From NCBI RefSeq assembly GCF_000220395.1, contig NW_004086153.1:1-38882 (forward strand): a stretch of DNA of 38,882 nucleotides, written 5' to 3'. The stretch comes from Ichthyophthirius multifiliis (Eukaryota > Ciliophora > Oligohymenophorea > Hymenostomatida). The number at the start of each line of letters is the position of its first letter. The stretch's first letter is position 1. The notes under the pieces are model-generated. The model ran no database searches. It had not been told where the DNA came from and saw only the letters and a program-made list of their open reading frames with translations. A program made the translations under genes and the position numbers. Positions 25,758 through 36,643 of this stretch are shown here, piece by piece.

Positions 25758-27193
25758 ATGGTAAAAAACATAAATAAAAAAATAATAAAATAAAAAAATT
25801 TTAAAGTCCTTTTTAGAATTAACAAAATATAAATGGGATAATATTTAACCATTATAAGAACCTGAATAAAAAGGAATTCAAATAATATGTGATTAAAAAT
25901 GTAAAAAAATAAATAAAAAAAATGGAAAAATGTATATAAATTAGATACTGAAGCAATGAATTATTTTCGAATAATTATAAAAAACGAAGAAATAAGTGAA
26001 AGAGCTTTTGAATTAACAGGATATATACTAAATAAAGTATAATCAAATTAATATGCTTGGATTTTAAGAAAAAAATGTTTATAGCAATTAAAAAATATAT
26101 CTTTAGAAAAAGAATTAGATTATATAAATGAATTAACATTAAATGGAGGTTTTAAAGTCTATTAAATATGGTAGTTAAATTAAATTAAATATATAAATAT
26201 ATAAATATATAAATATATATATATATTTATATATATTTATATATATATGTTAAATTATTAATTAAATACTATTAATATAAATAATAATAATATATATATG
26301 TTATTATATATAAATAAATCATTATATATTTAATAATTTATCATTTTTTTTATTCCCTAAAAATTTAAAGATTATTACTATTATTTTTATTTAATTTTTT
26401 TTTTTTATTCAGATTATTATTATTTTTTATATTTTAATTTATTTTTATTTTTATTTAATTTATTTTATTTATTATTTTTAATTAATTATAAATTTACAGG
26501 TAACACAGAATATTTATTATTGATTTACTAAATAAAAATGATAATGAAATTAAATTTTTAGAAGAAAATGTTTTTGCTGAAGATGAAGTTAATTATCATG
26601 GTTGGAAATACAGGTATATTTTTAATTATTTTATTTATTATTTAATTTTAGAATATGGCTTTGTTAACGTTTTTAAATGCATAAAGAAGAGTAATTATAA
26701 TTAAATATATTATTAAATTAAAGTTTGTAGAATAATTCAATTTGGCATTATAGATATTATATATTAAAAAATAATTTATTTAAAAATAAATATCAATTTT
26801 AGATAGAAATTCAGTTTATATTTGATATTATACTAAATTTTCCTACTAATGAGTGTGCATGGAATTATTTAATTAGTTGGTTTAAAATTTATGAATTTAA
26901 AAATTTAAAAGTCGATATTTAAGATGAAAAATATTCTTTTAAAGAATTTTAAGAAATAGAAAATTTCGTAAATAAAATGTTAGAAAATTAAATAAACTAA
27001 TATTTGCTGTATTTTTAAGTTTAGATTTAATTGTAGTCTTATTAAAATATTTAAAAAGCTAATTTAGTATTTTATTATTATTAATAACAAAAAAAAAAAA
27101 AAAAAGTATTTAGATTAACTTTGTATATATGATAAAATTCGGAAGCCATATTGGAAATGGTATTAGAAATAATTAGAAAATGATTTTAAATGA
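25758..27193 (+). CDS. FNTA: Protein farnesyl/geranylgeranyl transferase type I alpha subunit
   Basis: The N-terminal YKWDNIQPLQEPEQ and MNYFRIIIKNEEISERAFEL match the start of RAM2/FNTA, followed by PFTA tetratrico-like repeats: NQYAWILRKKCL, VYQIWQQHRIFIIDLL, NYHGWKYRIWLC, NSIWHYRYYIL and NECAWNYLISW. The C-terminal CIYDKIRKPYWKWYQKQL matches the conserved DxIRxxYWxW ending. Introns: 25901-25944 (44 nt), 26174-26499 (326 nt, unusually long) and 26614-26651 (38 nt). The subunit pairs with a beta subunit to attach farnesyl or geranylgeranyl to CaaX cysteines; its catalytic lysine lies in the repeats. Two frame breaks lie in A runs: near 25775-25800 after the start, and in the 17-A run at 27089-27105 before the final block ending at TGA 27191-27193. 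The start codon is therefore the less certain end. Confidence 0.87.
26174..26499 (+). other. 326-nt intron in FNTA
   Basis: From GTTAAATT to TTTACAG. It splits a Gln codon inside the YQIWQQHR repeat. It is five to eight times longer than the other introns here and holds a run of ATAT(A)AAT repeats (about 26190-26250). No separate gene is seen inside. Confidence 0.75.
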
Positions 27194-27396
27194 ACAAATA
27201 AATAATTATAAATAAATAACATAACTATAAATAAATAATATAATTATATATAAATCAATATACTCAAAAATTATATTAAATTTAATAAAAACTTAAAATA
27301 CAGTATAATAATTTCTTATATAATATCCGTTTTAATAACAAAATAATCAATTTAAATAAAAACTTTTTTTAATATAAAAATTTATATATTATATAA

Positions 27397-27650
27397 TCAT
27401 TTTTTTCTTTTAAGTTAAAATTCATATGATTTATTATATATGTTAAATTTTTTGTTATTCTGGAAATTTCTACACATTTGGATACATTTTTTTATTTTAT
27501 CATTATAAAAAAAATATCCTCCAAATTAATTCTAATTTTTTAAAGTTATATTAAATAAGTATTCAAAAGCATAATTATGATTATTATTTTTGGATTTTAT
27601 ATTAATTTTTATTGCTTTTGTCAATTATCATCTACCAAAGCCTTAAACAT
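27397..27650 (-). CDS. Possible small hypothetical gene
   Basis: A minus-strand frame ends at TGA 27397-27399 and reads AFEYLFNITLKNQNQFGGYF followed by KIKKCIQMCRNFQNNKKF, clearly more protein-like than the flanks. An ATG at 27648-27650 (MFKALVDDN) is in a frame offset by one base from it, so a short intron or an indel is needed to join them. No family is recognised. It converges with FNTA, 203 nt away. Confidence 0.4.
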
Positions 27651-27846
27651 TATTTTAAAATATTCGAAAAATTCGATTGAATTATTTGATTAAATATAAA
27701 GTCATGGTAATAATAGAGGTTATGTAAATAAATTCAAAATTGAATATTTTTTTTTTTAAATGTTTATTTTAAAATTAATTAATTGTAAAAAATAAAATAA
27801 TTTATAAATATATTTTTTGATATAAATTAATATATTAAAAAAAAAA

Positions 27847-28689
27847 ATGAATTAATTTATTTAATTTGATTCTCCTTTTATATATAAAAAATAAGAAATT
27901 AAAACTATAACTAATTTTAAAAGACTTTTTTTAGATTAATAAGATAAACACTTCTCTTTTTTACATAATATTGATTAATAGTAAGCTTCTTCACCTAGAG
28001 ATTCTATTTAATCAATTAAATTGCGCTAAAAAACATCAAATTTACCACCTTTATCGTATAAAATTAAATAATTGAGTTTAAAAGTTAAAGATTAAGTCGA
28101 TACTTTTTATTAAATAAATTAACCATAATAAAATAATTAACCTGTATTTTTACACAAAAAAATCGATTTAAATAATTCAAATACAATCTTAAATAAATAA
28201 ATTTGTTAACACAATAAAAAAAAATCGCTTATAAATACCCGAAAAACATTATTAAAAAACATAAAATAAAAGAAACAAATTCTATCAGAAGATTTCGGCT
28301 ATAAAAATAAAAAAAATGAGGAAAATATAAAATTCTAAATGAAAGTTTCCCAAATAAAAAATGCCTATAATGACGATTTTAATAAAATTCCAAAAGACAT
28401 GAAATTAGCTTATTATAAATCTAATTTTTTATTTGATGGATTTTTCGAAAATTAAGAATTAAAAAAGAATTTTATGTATATTTAATTATAAAATTAATAA
28501 TTTTTACATAAACAAAATGATATTTTATCTGATTAAAATAACAAATGCTTTAAAAAATTAGTTTTAAAGGAAGGACGAAGTAGTTTATATAAAAATTAAA
28601 CTATTGATAAATAAGTTGTTTCAGAAGAAGATGAAGAAGATTTTAATAACTATGTAAAATATTAAAATTTATAAAGAATTTATAAATGA
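27847..28689 (+). CDS. Hypothetical basic, Q/N/K-rich protein, 280 residues
   Basis: A single exon from ATG 27847 to TGA 28687-28689. The product is polar and basic with no membrane segment or signal peptide: MNQFIQFDSPFIYKKQEIKT at the start, a Ser/Pro-bearing SSPRDSIQSIKLRQKTSNLP stretch, a KAYNDDFNKIPKDMK-like block (IKNAYNDDFNKIPKDMKLAY) and an acidic end (VVSEEDEEDFNNYVKYQNL). GC is raised relative to the spacers, and third positions are A/T. No known domain is recognised. It may be a lineage-restricted cytosolic or nuclear protein. It lies head to tail with the next small gene, 305 nt away. Confidence 0.72.
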
Positions 28690-28994
28690 GTTTTTATTGT
28701 TTTTTATAATTATTAAAATTAATAAATTATTTAGTGTTTATAATATATAAAAAAAAAGATAATTTTGAAAATTTATCAAACAATATAAAATAGTCTTTTA
28801 AAAAAATTGTAGATGGAAAAAAAAAAAATATTATAATTATATTTAATTAAATTGTATTAATAATACATTTTTATATATGTATTTTTAAATAAAATAAATT
28901 TTATCATTTTAATTTTTCTTATCAAAAAAAAAAAAAACTAAAAAACTTAAAATCTGATAATTAAATAGAAATTTAAAAATAAAATCGAATATAT
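28690..28994. other. A/T-rich spacer
   Basis: 305 nt without a gene, with poly-A runs at about 28818-28829 and 28925-28937. It should contain the promoter of the following gene. Confidence 0.5.
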
Positions 28995-29574
28995 ATGGAT
29001 TTCAAAATATTTTTTAATTTCTAGTAAAATAAAAGTCTTGCTTATTTTTTAGGTTCCAAATTCATATAAAGAGATTATTTATTTACGTTATTTTCATATG
29101 CTTTAAATTCATCTTTAATAATAAATTACTTATCGTAATAAATTTAACAAAATGATGAGTAAAATAAAACAAATATATTAAATTTTCCTTCTTTTGCTAA
29201 TTTTATAATATCCTTTTAACAAAAAAAAGAGTAATAATGTTTTAAAAAAATAGAAGTTGTAAAAGAATAAAGCACTTCTAATAATTAAAATATGATTAAA
29301 GATAACTTGACTATTTTAAGTAAAAAAATAAATTTGCTTATTTAATATAATATAAAACAAAAAAGTTTAAGATTAAAACGAAGAAAGCAATAATAATAAT
29401 AATTAAGTTCATTGTTTATAAATTATGTATGAACCTTCTTTTTTAGATGACTTTTAAATAGATGATTTATAAACGGTTGTTAGTGGATATGAATATAATA
29501 CTGATTGTAATAGTTCAACACTTTCTGATAGTCTTATTGTGGATTTTATTAGTTTATAATCGGATTAAGATTGA
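28995..29574 (+). CDS. Hypothetical protein, 177 residues
   Basis: Two exons (28995-29319 and 29366-29574) flank a 46-nt GTAAAA...AAAAAG intron, with phases agreeing. The first half reads like a folded globular segment (AYFLGSKFIQRDYLFTLFSY, LNFPSFANFIISFQQKKEQQ). The C-terminal quarter is acidic and Ser/Thr-rich (MYEPSFLDDFQIDDLQTVVS, DCNSSTLSDSLIVDF), reminiscent of an acidic activation-type or phosphorylatable tail, though that is only an impression. I recognise no family. TGA ends the frame at 29572-29574. Confidence 0.65.
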
Positions 29575-30495
29575 TATTAATGGATTTTTTAGAAATTTTT
29601 GATTTTTTAGTTTTTTTCCTTCTTTTTTGTAAATAAAAATAATTGTTCAATCAATAATATAAAATTATTATGTTTTTATTAATTTATTTTATTTTTTATT
29701 TTAATTTGGATTTACGTAAATATGGTTTTTAATTATATTTTTATAATATTATATATTGTTTCTTATTTTTTATTAGTATACATATAAATTAGTATTTTAT
29801 ATACATAATCTTTTATAAAAAAAAAAATATAAACTATCAATTATTATAAAAGAAGCTGTTTTTATATCTTTAAAAAATACAAAAACTATTTTTAAAATAA
29901 TTATGTATTATTTAAATATTATTAGCTTTTTTCTTAAATTTAATTATCGTGATAATTTAATTAAACATTTATTTGATTTTTAAAAAAAATTATTTATTTA
30001 TTTAATTAAATAAAATTAATTTTTTGTTTTTATATACTTATTTACTTTTTTTTATAATTTGAATATTTAATTCAATATTAATAATATATATTGACGAGAT
30101 ATATAAAATAATGCGTATTATAAAATCAAAAATTGAAGACATGGAAATAAAGATATAATAACAATTATAATAATTTAAATTTAAAAGATCTATTTTTATT
30201 AAAAAAATAAAATTAAATTAAATTAAATTAAATTAAATAAAATAAAATATAATAAAATAAAAATAAATAGAATATTTGTTATTATATTATATATATATAT
30301 ATATATTTTTTGGTTATTATATAAATATTTTTTGGTTATTATGTATATATTTATTTTTTATATTTTCTCCTCAATTTTATTTTAAATTTTATTATTAAAT
30401 AATATTTTATTCTTGATCCAATTAAGAAGCTGATGTTTTTTTTTATATTTAATATTAATTTATTTCTACATTTAAAAGTTTTTAACTTCTTTCTA
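29575..30495. other. A/T-rich convergent spacer with a doubtful small frame
   Basis: 0.9 kb between convergent genes. A 101-codon frame at 30111-30416 starts plausibly (MRIIKSKIEDMEIKIQQQ) but passes through an AAATT-type repeat (about 30213-30242) and a TA run into hydrophobic nonsense. It could be a short orphan gene, but I do not call it. A 16-nt ATTTTTTGGTTATTAT unit occurs twice near 30304-30345. Confidence 0.45.
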
Positions 30496-31668
30496 TCATA
30501 TTTTTTTAGTTTTACAAAGAAAATAATCTATTTATTGATTTGATTTTTTCGTATTATCTAATTCTTGATTTGATCCAATTACTTAAAGAGATTTCATTTA
30601 TTAATTTTATAGCATTACTTATTGCAATAAATTATTTTTGAAAATATTTTGCTTATTATTTTCATTGTTAATATTTTCGACTTAATTATTTTTTTAAAAT
30701 AAATTTATCTTATTTTCTATATCCTAAATGTTTTAATTCTTATTTTTTTATATATTTTTATATATTATGTAATATATTTTACTTATGATAATAATATTAA
30801 AAAAGGGATTAATTTTATTAATTCATTATCCTGACTATTATCATTTGTAAAAGAATTTATTTTAATTGTGTTTTCTGGCTTAGATTTAAATTCGCTTTAA
30901 AAGTTATCAATAAAAACGATATCTTTTGCATCTTTATTTAATTAAGACAAGTCTTGTATTTATAAACTTTCATCTTGATTTACGCAATCTTTTCTGAAAA
31001 ATCTATAAGTCACATTATTCTTATTGTCAAGCTAATCTATAATTTAATTTGCAAACTTTTTTTATTTTTAAAAAATAATTATAATTAATTTTTCTTTGTA
31101 AATAAAAAAAAGCACTTCAGATTCACTTGATGTAAATATTGCAATATCATAATATTCACTAACTAATTATAAAAATTTTTAACATCCTGGTCGTCTTTTT
31201 ATGGCTAATGTAATATTTTGTTCTAATAGACATAAATTTATACTAAAATCATAATCTTATACTTATTATAATTAATTATAGTATATTAATGTTTTTTCTA
31301 GATTTATAAAAAGAAGCTTTTTTTAAATTTATTTGGTGTCCTTTATATTATTTTGTTAAGAAAATATATTATATTTTACTGTTTTGGTTTTTTTAATATT
31401 TTTTGAAAACAATTTTTGAATACATTGACTAATGCATTCAAATAATGAAGGTTTTTTTTTAATTTAATTTTCTTATTTAATTTTTTATTCATTATTTTAT
31501 ATTTAATCATATTATTGTATATTAAGCTATTCTTTTTATGTGTTGTTTATGTTTTTAACTTATTGATCTTCGTTGCAACTTTTTGCATCAAAATCTTCAT
31601 ATTAAATTAATTTTTTTGTAAAACTTTTTTTAGAAAATTATTATTTTAAATAAAGTTTTATTTTACAT
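30496..31668 (-). CDS. FCP1/SCP-fold (NLI-interacting factor-like) protein, probable pseudophosphatase
   Basis: Three exons with introns at 31056-31115 (60 nt) and 30739-30782 (44 nt). After an N/Q/K-rich N-terminal region comes the FCP1-homology HAD fold: LLFINLEKTLIYY at the motif I position, KRRPGCQKFLQLVSEYYDIA, IFTSS (motif II), YRFFRKDC, KDIVFIDNF (motif IV, VDN-like) and PENTIKINSF with ELIKLIPFL. In active members motif I is DLDETL; both aspartates are replaced here (NLEKT), which should abolish phospho-aspartate chemistry while the rest of the fold is kept. A polar C-terminal tail ends at TGA 30496-30498. The start at 31666-31668 needs a one-base adjustment in a T7 run (31625-31631). 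It may bind phosphoproteins, such as the RNA polymerase II tail, without cleaving them. Confidence 0.82.
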
Positions 31669-32489
31669 TTTTTTATTAAAATTTATCATTTTTTTTTTTA
31701 TATTTTAATTAATTAAGAAATATTATTTTGTTATTAAAAAATAATAAAATTATATAAAAATTATTTAAAAAAAAGTATAAATAAAAATAATATATATTTG
31801 AAAATATTATTGATAAAAATATCAATATTAATTTAATTAGATAAAGATTAAATTTAAATTAGAGGAAAAAATATTATAAATAATATTATTGAATTCCATT
31901 TTAAATAAATAAAAATTTGAAATTTTATTAATTTTATATCATATATTAATTATTATTTTGTATTTAATATTTATTAATTTTATTTTTTCTTAATATAATT
32001 TATATTTTTTTAAAAAAAATTAATTTATCTTTTTTAAAATTTAAATTAAATGTCTATTAAAAATTATAGTTTTATAAGCATTCTAATATTTTTTATAACA
32101 AAAAAGTTTGTGAAATATATATAAAATAAATTGAATATTTAATGTAAATTTTAAAATAGAATTTATTTTATATATATAATATTTAATAACTATATTATTT
32201 TTGTTATTTAAAATAAATATATATTTTTTTATAAATAAATAAATATAATTAGTTACTTATCTAAAAGTAGCTAAATATTATAAAATTTTTTTGAATAAAA
32301 TTAACAAATTTTTAAAAACTCTAACTTTTCGTCTTCAAAATTAATAAAATAAACAATTATAAAAAATAAATTCAAAAAAAAAGTATTATAGTACAGAAAA
32401 AAATAAAAACATGTATTTTAAAAATATTAAATAAACAAATATTAATTAAAACAATATATATATAAATTAAAATAAAAAAACAGATAAAA
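31669..32489. other. Divergent intergenic region
   Basis: About 820 nt of A/T-rich DNA between divergent genes, so it contains both promoters. No recognisable motif or frame. Confidence 0.5.
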
Positions 32490-33629
32490 ATGTCATAAAA
32501 TTGGGGTTAATTAATATCTTTATCGGGAAACAAATAATCATAAATAAAGAATTTTTATTTAAAGACAGAAGCATTAACAATAGGGAGTAATTCTTTAAAT
32601 GAAATATCAATAAAAGATAGTTAATTAGATTAATTTCATTGTTTAATTCGTTTCTAAAAATAATAAAATAAAGTCATATTAGAAAACACTTCTAATTAAA
32701 AGATGTATATATTCGATAAAATAGTCATCTAAAATACCGAAGTAGAAATTTAAAACGGAGATAATATTTAGTTTACAGATAAATCGAAAGTAAAGAATGA
32801 AAATTTAATGTTTATTTTTATAAAATTAATTTAAGTCTAAACTGAAAATATTTAAAAGGAAATTAAAACAAATTAAAATTTACTTTAAGAAATTAAAAGA
32901 ATAAAAATGAATGTATTTATAAAATATATATATACATATAAATAATTTTAAATATATATGTATAAATAGGATACTTTATAAGAATAAGAATTAAAATGTC
33001 CTATATGTTTAAATTTTATGGAAAATCCGCATTCAATATTTCCTTGCTTACATAATTTATGTGGAGGATGCTTATGCTCCTTAATATAAATAAAAAATTA
33101 TAAAAATAACCAATGCCCAATTTGTAAATAAAAAATAGAAGGAATAAATAAAAATTGTGCACTTAATAATTTACTGGAATACCATTTAAATAAATATCCG
33201 AATAAAAAAAGCCTAATTTAACCACAAGATATGAAATAAAAAGCACAAATAAATGATTAAATATAACAATTTAATAAAGACTTGAAAAAATAAAATACTT
33301 AAAAATTAAAGTTTGCAACTTCTAATAGCGATATTGATTAAAGTTTGTTCTTTTTTGATAATAATACAAGGAATTAGCAATTATTAAATAATGAATTATC
33401 ATAAATTTAAAGTTAAAATATTCAGGAAAATACAGAGAGCTAAAATAATTCCGAAGATTACGAAGATGATGAAAATGAGGAAGATGAAGAAAATGAAGAG
33501 TTTTCTTATTAAAGAAGCTAAAGTGGATAAGATAGAACTGATAGTTCTTCTGATTCGGAACTTAGTTAGAATAATTTTAATTGTTATAGAATGAGGGTTG
33601 CAGGGATCAATTTTAGGATTTTTTTGTGA
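32490..33629 (+). CDS. FHA-RING E3 ubiquitin ligase (CHFR/RNF8-like)
   Basis: Two exons (32490-32912, 32970-33629) around a 57-nt intron give 360 residues. An N-terminal FHA domain shows TIGSNSLNEISI, then SQLDQFHCLIRF, the G...N.I...S..H..I pattern for phosphothreonine binding, although the usual arginine is not obvious. The RING finger starts near residue 151: CPICLNFMENP, FPCLHNLCGGC and QCPICKQ (C3HC4). The C-terminus is low-complexity and acidic (EDYEDDENEEDEENEE) then Ser/Asp-rich. CHFR and RNF8 combine FHA and RING in mitotic checkpoint and DNA-damage ubiquitination; whether this protein does the same is inference. The intron separates the FHA and RING domains exactly. Same strand as the Atg8-like gene downstream. 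Confidence 0.88.
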
Positions 33630-33913
33630 AATGTAATTTTATCTTTATTTTTAAATATATATAATAAATGAGTTTTATTTTTACTATAATAAAATGTTAT
33701 AATAATTAATATTATATATAATGTTTTTTATTTTTTTCTTCTTTTATAACTAAAAATTTATTGCTTTAAATTTTAATTTGTTATAATTTTTTTTTATAAT
33801 CAGTTAAATATGTTTTTTTTTTTTATTAAATTTATTTATTTTTGAAATTTTAACAAAGGATTTTTTATAAATTAATCTATATTTAAATATTGTTTTTCAA
33901 AAATAAAAAAAAA

Positions 33914-34492
33914 ATGGGAAAAAATCCTCTCCCTAAATATTAAAAGCCGATAGTAAAAACAATAGAATAATTAAAATAGGAAGAACTACTATATTCAAAA
34001 TATCAAGTATAAATTTCTTTTGAGGAAAGATATAAGGAATCATAAGAATGTAAAGAAAAGCATCCAGATTCAGTTCCAGTAATAATAGAAAGATATAAGA
34101 TTTTTAAAGAAATAAAAGAAATAACTACTTCAAAATTTTTATTCAATGTAAAATCTTAAACAGCATAAGCAATGATTAGAACGTAGTAAGATGTGTAAGC
34201 AAAATAAATATGGTTTTATGTAATTTTTAATGGAAAATTAAAGATGCTTTTACCCCAATCTAAAATCGGACTTTTATACAATAGATATAAAAATGCAGAT
34301 GGGAATTTGTATATATTTTATACTGATAAGAATATAATTTCTAATACAAATAGATGTTTCGATATTTTTTAGATTTTTATTGTTATTCTTTTGATTTTTT
34401 ATGTCTATATTTATTTTGCTGGGCCTGATAAGATTGTGGAGTTTTTCGGATATAAAATTATCAGATAAGAATAAAGTTAAACTGAGCTTTGA
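33914..34492 (+). CDS. Atg8/LC3-like ubiquitin-fold protein with C-terminal transmembrane anchor
   Basis: A single 192-codon frame from ATG 33914 to TGA 34490-34492. Residues ~35-142 align with Atg8/GABARAP: SFEERYKESQECKEKHPDSV then PVIIERYK (Atg8: FE.R..E....K.PDR.PVI.E), FLFNVKSQTAQAMIRTQQ, YVIFNGKLKMLLPQSKIGLL and YNRYKNADGNLYIFYTDKN (Atg8: IYEEHKDEDGFLYV.YS). Where Atg8 ends with the glycine that Atg4 exposes for lipidation, this protein continues through NIISNTNRCFD into a hydrophobic helix (about 151-169, IFQIFIVILLIFYVYIYFAG) and a 23-residue polar tail. It is thus an Atg8-like domain held in a membrane by its own helix. The N-terminus has a ~34-residue extension. The fold is probably intact; the two hydrophobic pockets cannot be judged by eye. 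Confidence 0.82.
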
Positions 34493-34960
34493 TAATATAT
34501 ATATACATAATATTGTTTGCTTTTTTTTATTTAGATAAATTTAATATGTATTTTTTTGTATTAAACAAAAAATTATTTTTAAAAAATAAAAATAATATAC
34601 TATCTTTTATAATTATTTATTTTAAAAATAATATGTAATATAATCATATATTATATTAATTTTTATTATATTATTAATTCTATCTTTTATTGTATAATTA
34701 TATTCTTTAATTTTGTTTCTAATTATTCCATTATATTTATTTTAATATTAAAATAATTTTAGTAAAAAATAAATATAGTCATTTTATTTTATTAACAAAT
34801 GAATAAATATAAAGTAAAATTATAAATCTCTTATTTTTCTAAAATATTAATATCTATCAATATTATTAAAAATTCAAATAGAAATAAATAAACCCTTTAA
34901 AATAAATTAATTTAAAGAAAAAAAATATATATATATAAAAATATTAATAAATAAAAAATT

Positions 34961-36343
34961 ATGGATATATAAAAAAACAGTGATTATTTTTTTGTAGTAG
35001 AATCATTTAAGACTTTTTTCGAAAAAATTTTAAATATAGTAAATGATCCAAAAGGCCGTGTTGCCAAAGAATGGTTAAAATTCAAAGAAGTTTTAATATC
35101 TAAAGACTGTTCGGCTTCCTCTGTATATTTATATGTAAGTACATTATCACTATCTTAAAATGATGAGGAAGAAAACAACCAGTGTAATAAAATAGTGAAG
35201 TTAAAAAAGTAGTAGAGTAAATAAGTAACTGGTAAAAAAAATAATTTAACAAATTCATGTAATTCAGACTCTTCACCTATTAATTCTCCATCGAAAAAAA
35301 AGAAAGAATTATTGAAATAATTGGAAATTAAAACAAATAATCTATATAAAGAATAAAAGGAAAGTACTACATAAGGAAGTGATTTGGAAGTATAATCGAC
35401 AGCACGTATAAAACAGAATGAAATTATTTAATTAAAAAGTCTGAATTAATGTAATTAAATTAGCGATACTAATAAAAAATATAATTTTGAAGAAATGAGA
35501 TTTATTTTATTAGAAAAAGTAAAGAATAATATCGAAATTTTTTAAAAAAATGATGTTAGTTTAAAATTAGTTAATGAAAGATCTTTTTAAACAAAAACTA
35601 TGTTTATTGATAGTAAAAAAAATTCACCTAAATAAATAATTAGGAAAGATACTTAGTTTATAAGAGATTATTCAGTTTATTAAAAAAAAGATAAAAATGA
35701 ATAATTGTATTAAAAATAAAATTCTAATAAAATTTAATAGTAAAGATAATAATCACCTGTAGTAATTTAAAATTAAGAAATTTTATAAAAATAATAAAAA
35801 CTACTGGAAAAAGCTTAATAATAATAAGAAATAGATTAAAGATATTAACTGAATTTTTTATAAAAAAATCTTCTTTTACAAGAATAAAATGAAGAATAAT
35901 TTTCATGTTCTAATGTAAAAATAGACTATTAAAAACCTAATTAGTAGTAATAAAGAATAAAAAGTCCTTCATTTAACAACCCGCCAAATAAATAACATAA
36001 CAGTCCTACATATTAATGCTATAGTCCAACATTTAACTTAGGTTAAGTCAATTGCTTTTCATCGAATATGTAGTAAATAAAATAGGGCTATTAATAAAAA
36101 TAACTTTTATTATAGGAATAGTAAGATAAGTCAAATTAAATAGTTACTTAAATGAAACTGCTTTATTAACAAAAATCTAATTATAAAATTTAATAAAGGA
36201 ATTAGGCTTAATAATTGGCTTTAAATATTTTAAACAATGTGGAATAAAAATAAAATACTGTAAATCAATATATTGAAAATGATTAAATTATTAAGGAAAT
36301 TTTAGATAAGCATAAAAAAGGCATTTAAGGTTTTGAAAAATGA
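34961..36343 (+). CDS. Q-rich coiled-coil protein, 460 residues
   Basis: A single open frame from ATG 34961 to TGA 36341-36343, including many reassigned TAA/TAG Gln codons. The first ~55 residues look globular (FFVVESFKTFFEKILNIVND, AKEWLKFKEVLISKDCSASS). A Ser/Lys-rich linker with SPINSPSKKKKELLKQLE follows, then long Q/N/E/K coiled-coil stretches (about 255-300 and 370-440) and a Pro/Ser-rich SPSFNNPPNKQHNSPTYQ patch. There is no membrane segment or known domain. SP motifs suggest proline-directed phosphorylation. A GTAAGT at about 35133 could be a donor, but the frame is open without splicing. It converges with gamma-tubulin. A structural or cytoskeletal role is possible; function unknown. 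Confidence 0.72.
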
Positions 36344-36547
36344 ATAAAAATTATTTAATTTATAACATATTATTTTTTATTATTAATAATATATATATAT
36401 ATATTTTCTAAACTCTAGTATTTATTTTTTAAATATTAAAATAAATTAAATTTCTTTATAAATATAAAATAATATATTTATTTTTATTATATCTAATTTA
36501 TTATTTTTTAATATAAATAAAACGGAGTTTTGTTAATAATTAGAAAT

Positions 36548-36550
<3 letters not shown>

Positions 36551-36626
<76 letters not shown>
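36551..36626. repeat. (TA)n microsatellite
   Basis: About 76 nt of pure TA repeat between the convergent 3' ends of the coiled-coil gene and gamma-tubulin. Open frames on both strands through it are meaningless Tyr-Ile repeats. Confidence 0.9.
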
Positions 36627-36629
<3 letters not shown>

Positions 36630-36643
36630 ACTCAATATTTATT

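Noticed and set aside
30111-30416. Possible 101-codon gene starting MRIIKSKIEDMEIK
   Set aside because: Only the first ~25 codons look coding; the rest is simple repeat and A/T spacer.
33391-33594. Plus-strand Lys/Met-rich frame
   Set aside because: It is an out-of-phase reading of the acidic GAA/GAT tail of the FHA-RING protein.
33914-33931. N-myristoylation signal on the Atg8-like protein (MG start)
   Set aside because: Gly2 is present, but position 6 is Leu rather than a small or Ser/Thr residue and Pro lies at 5, so the consensus is poorly met.
35724-35906. Minus-strand hydrophobic frame
   Set aside because: It is antisense to the Q-rich coiled-coil protein.
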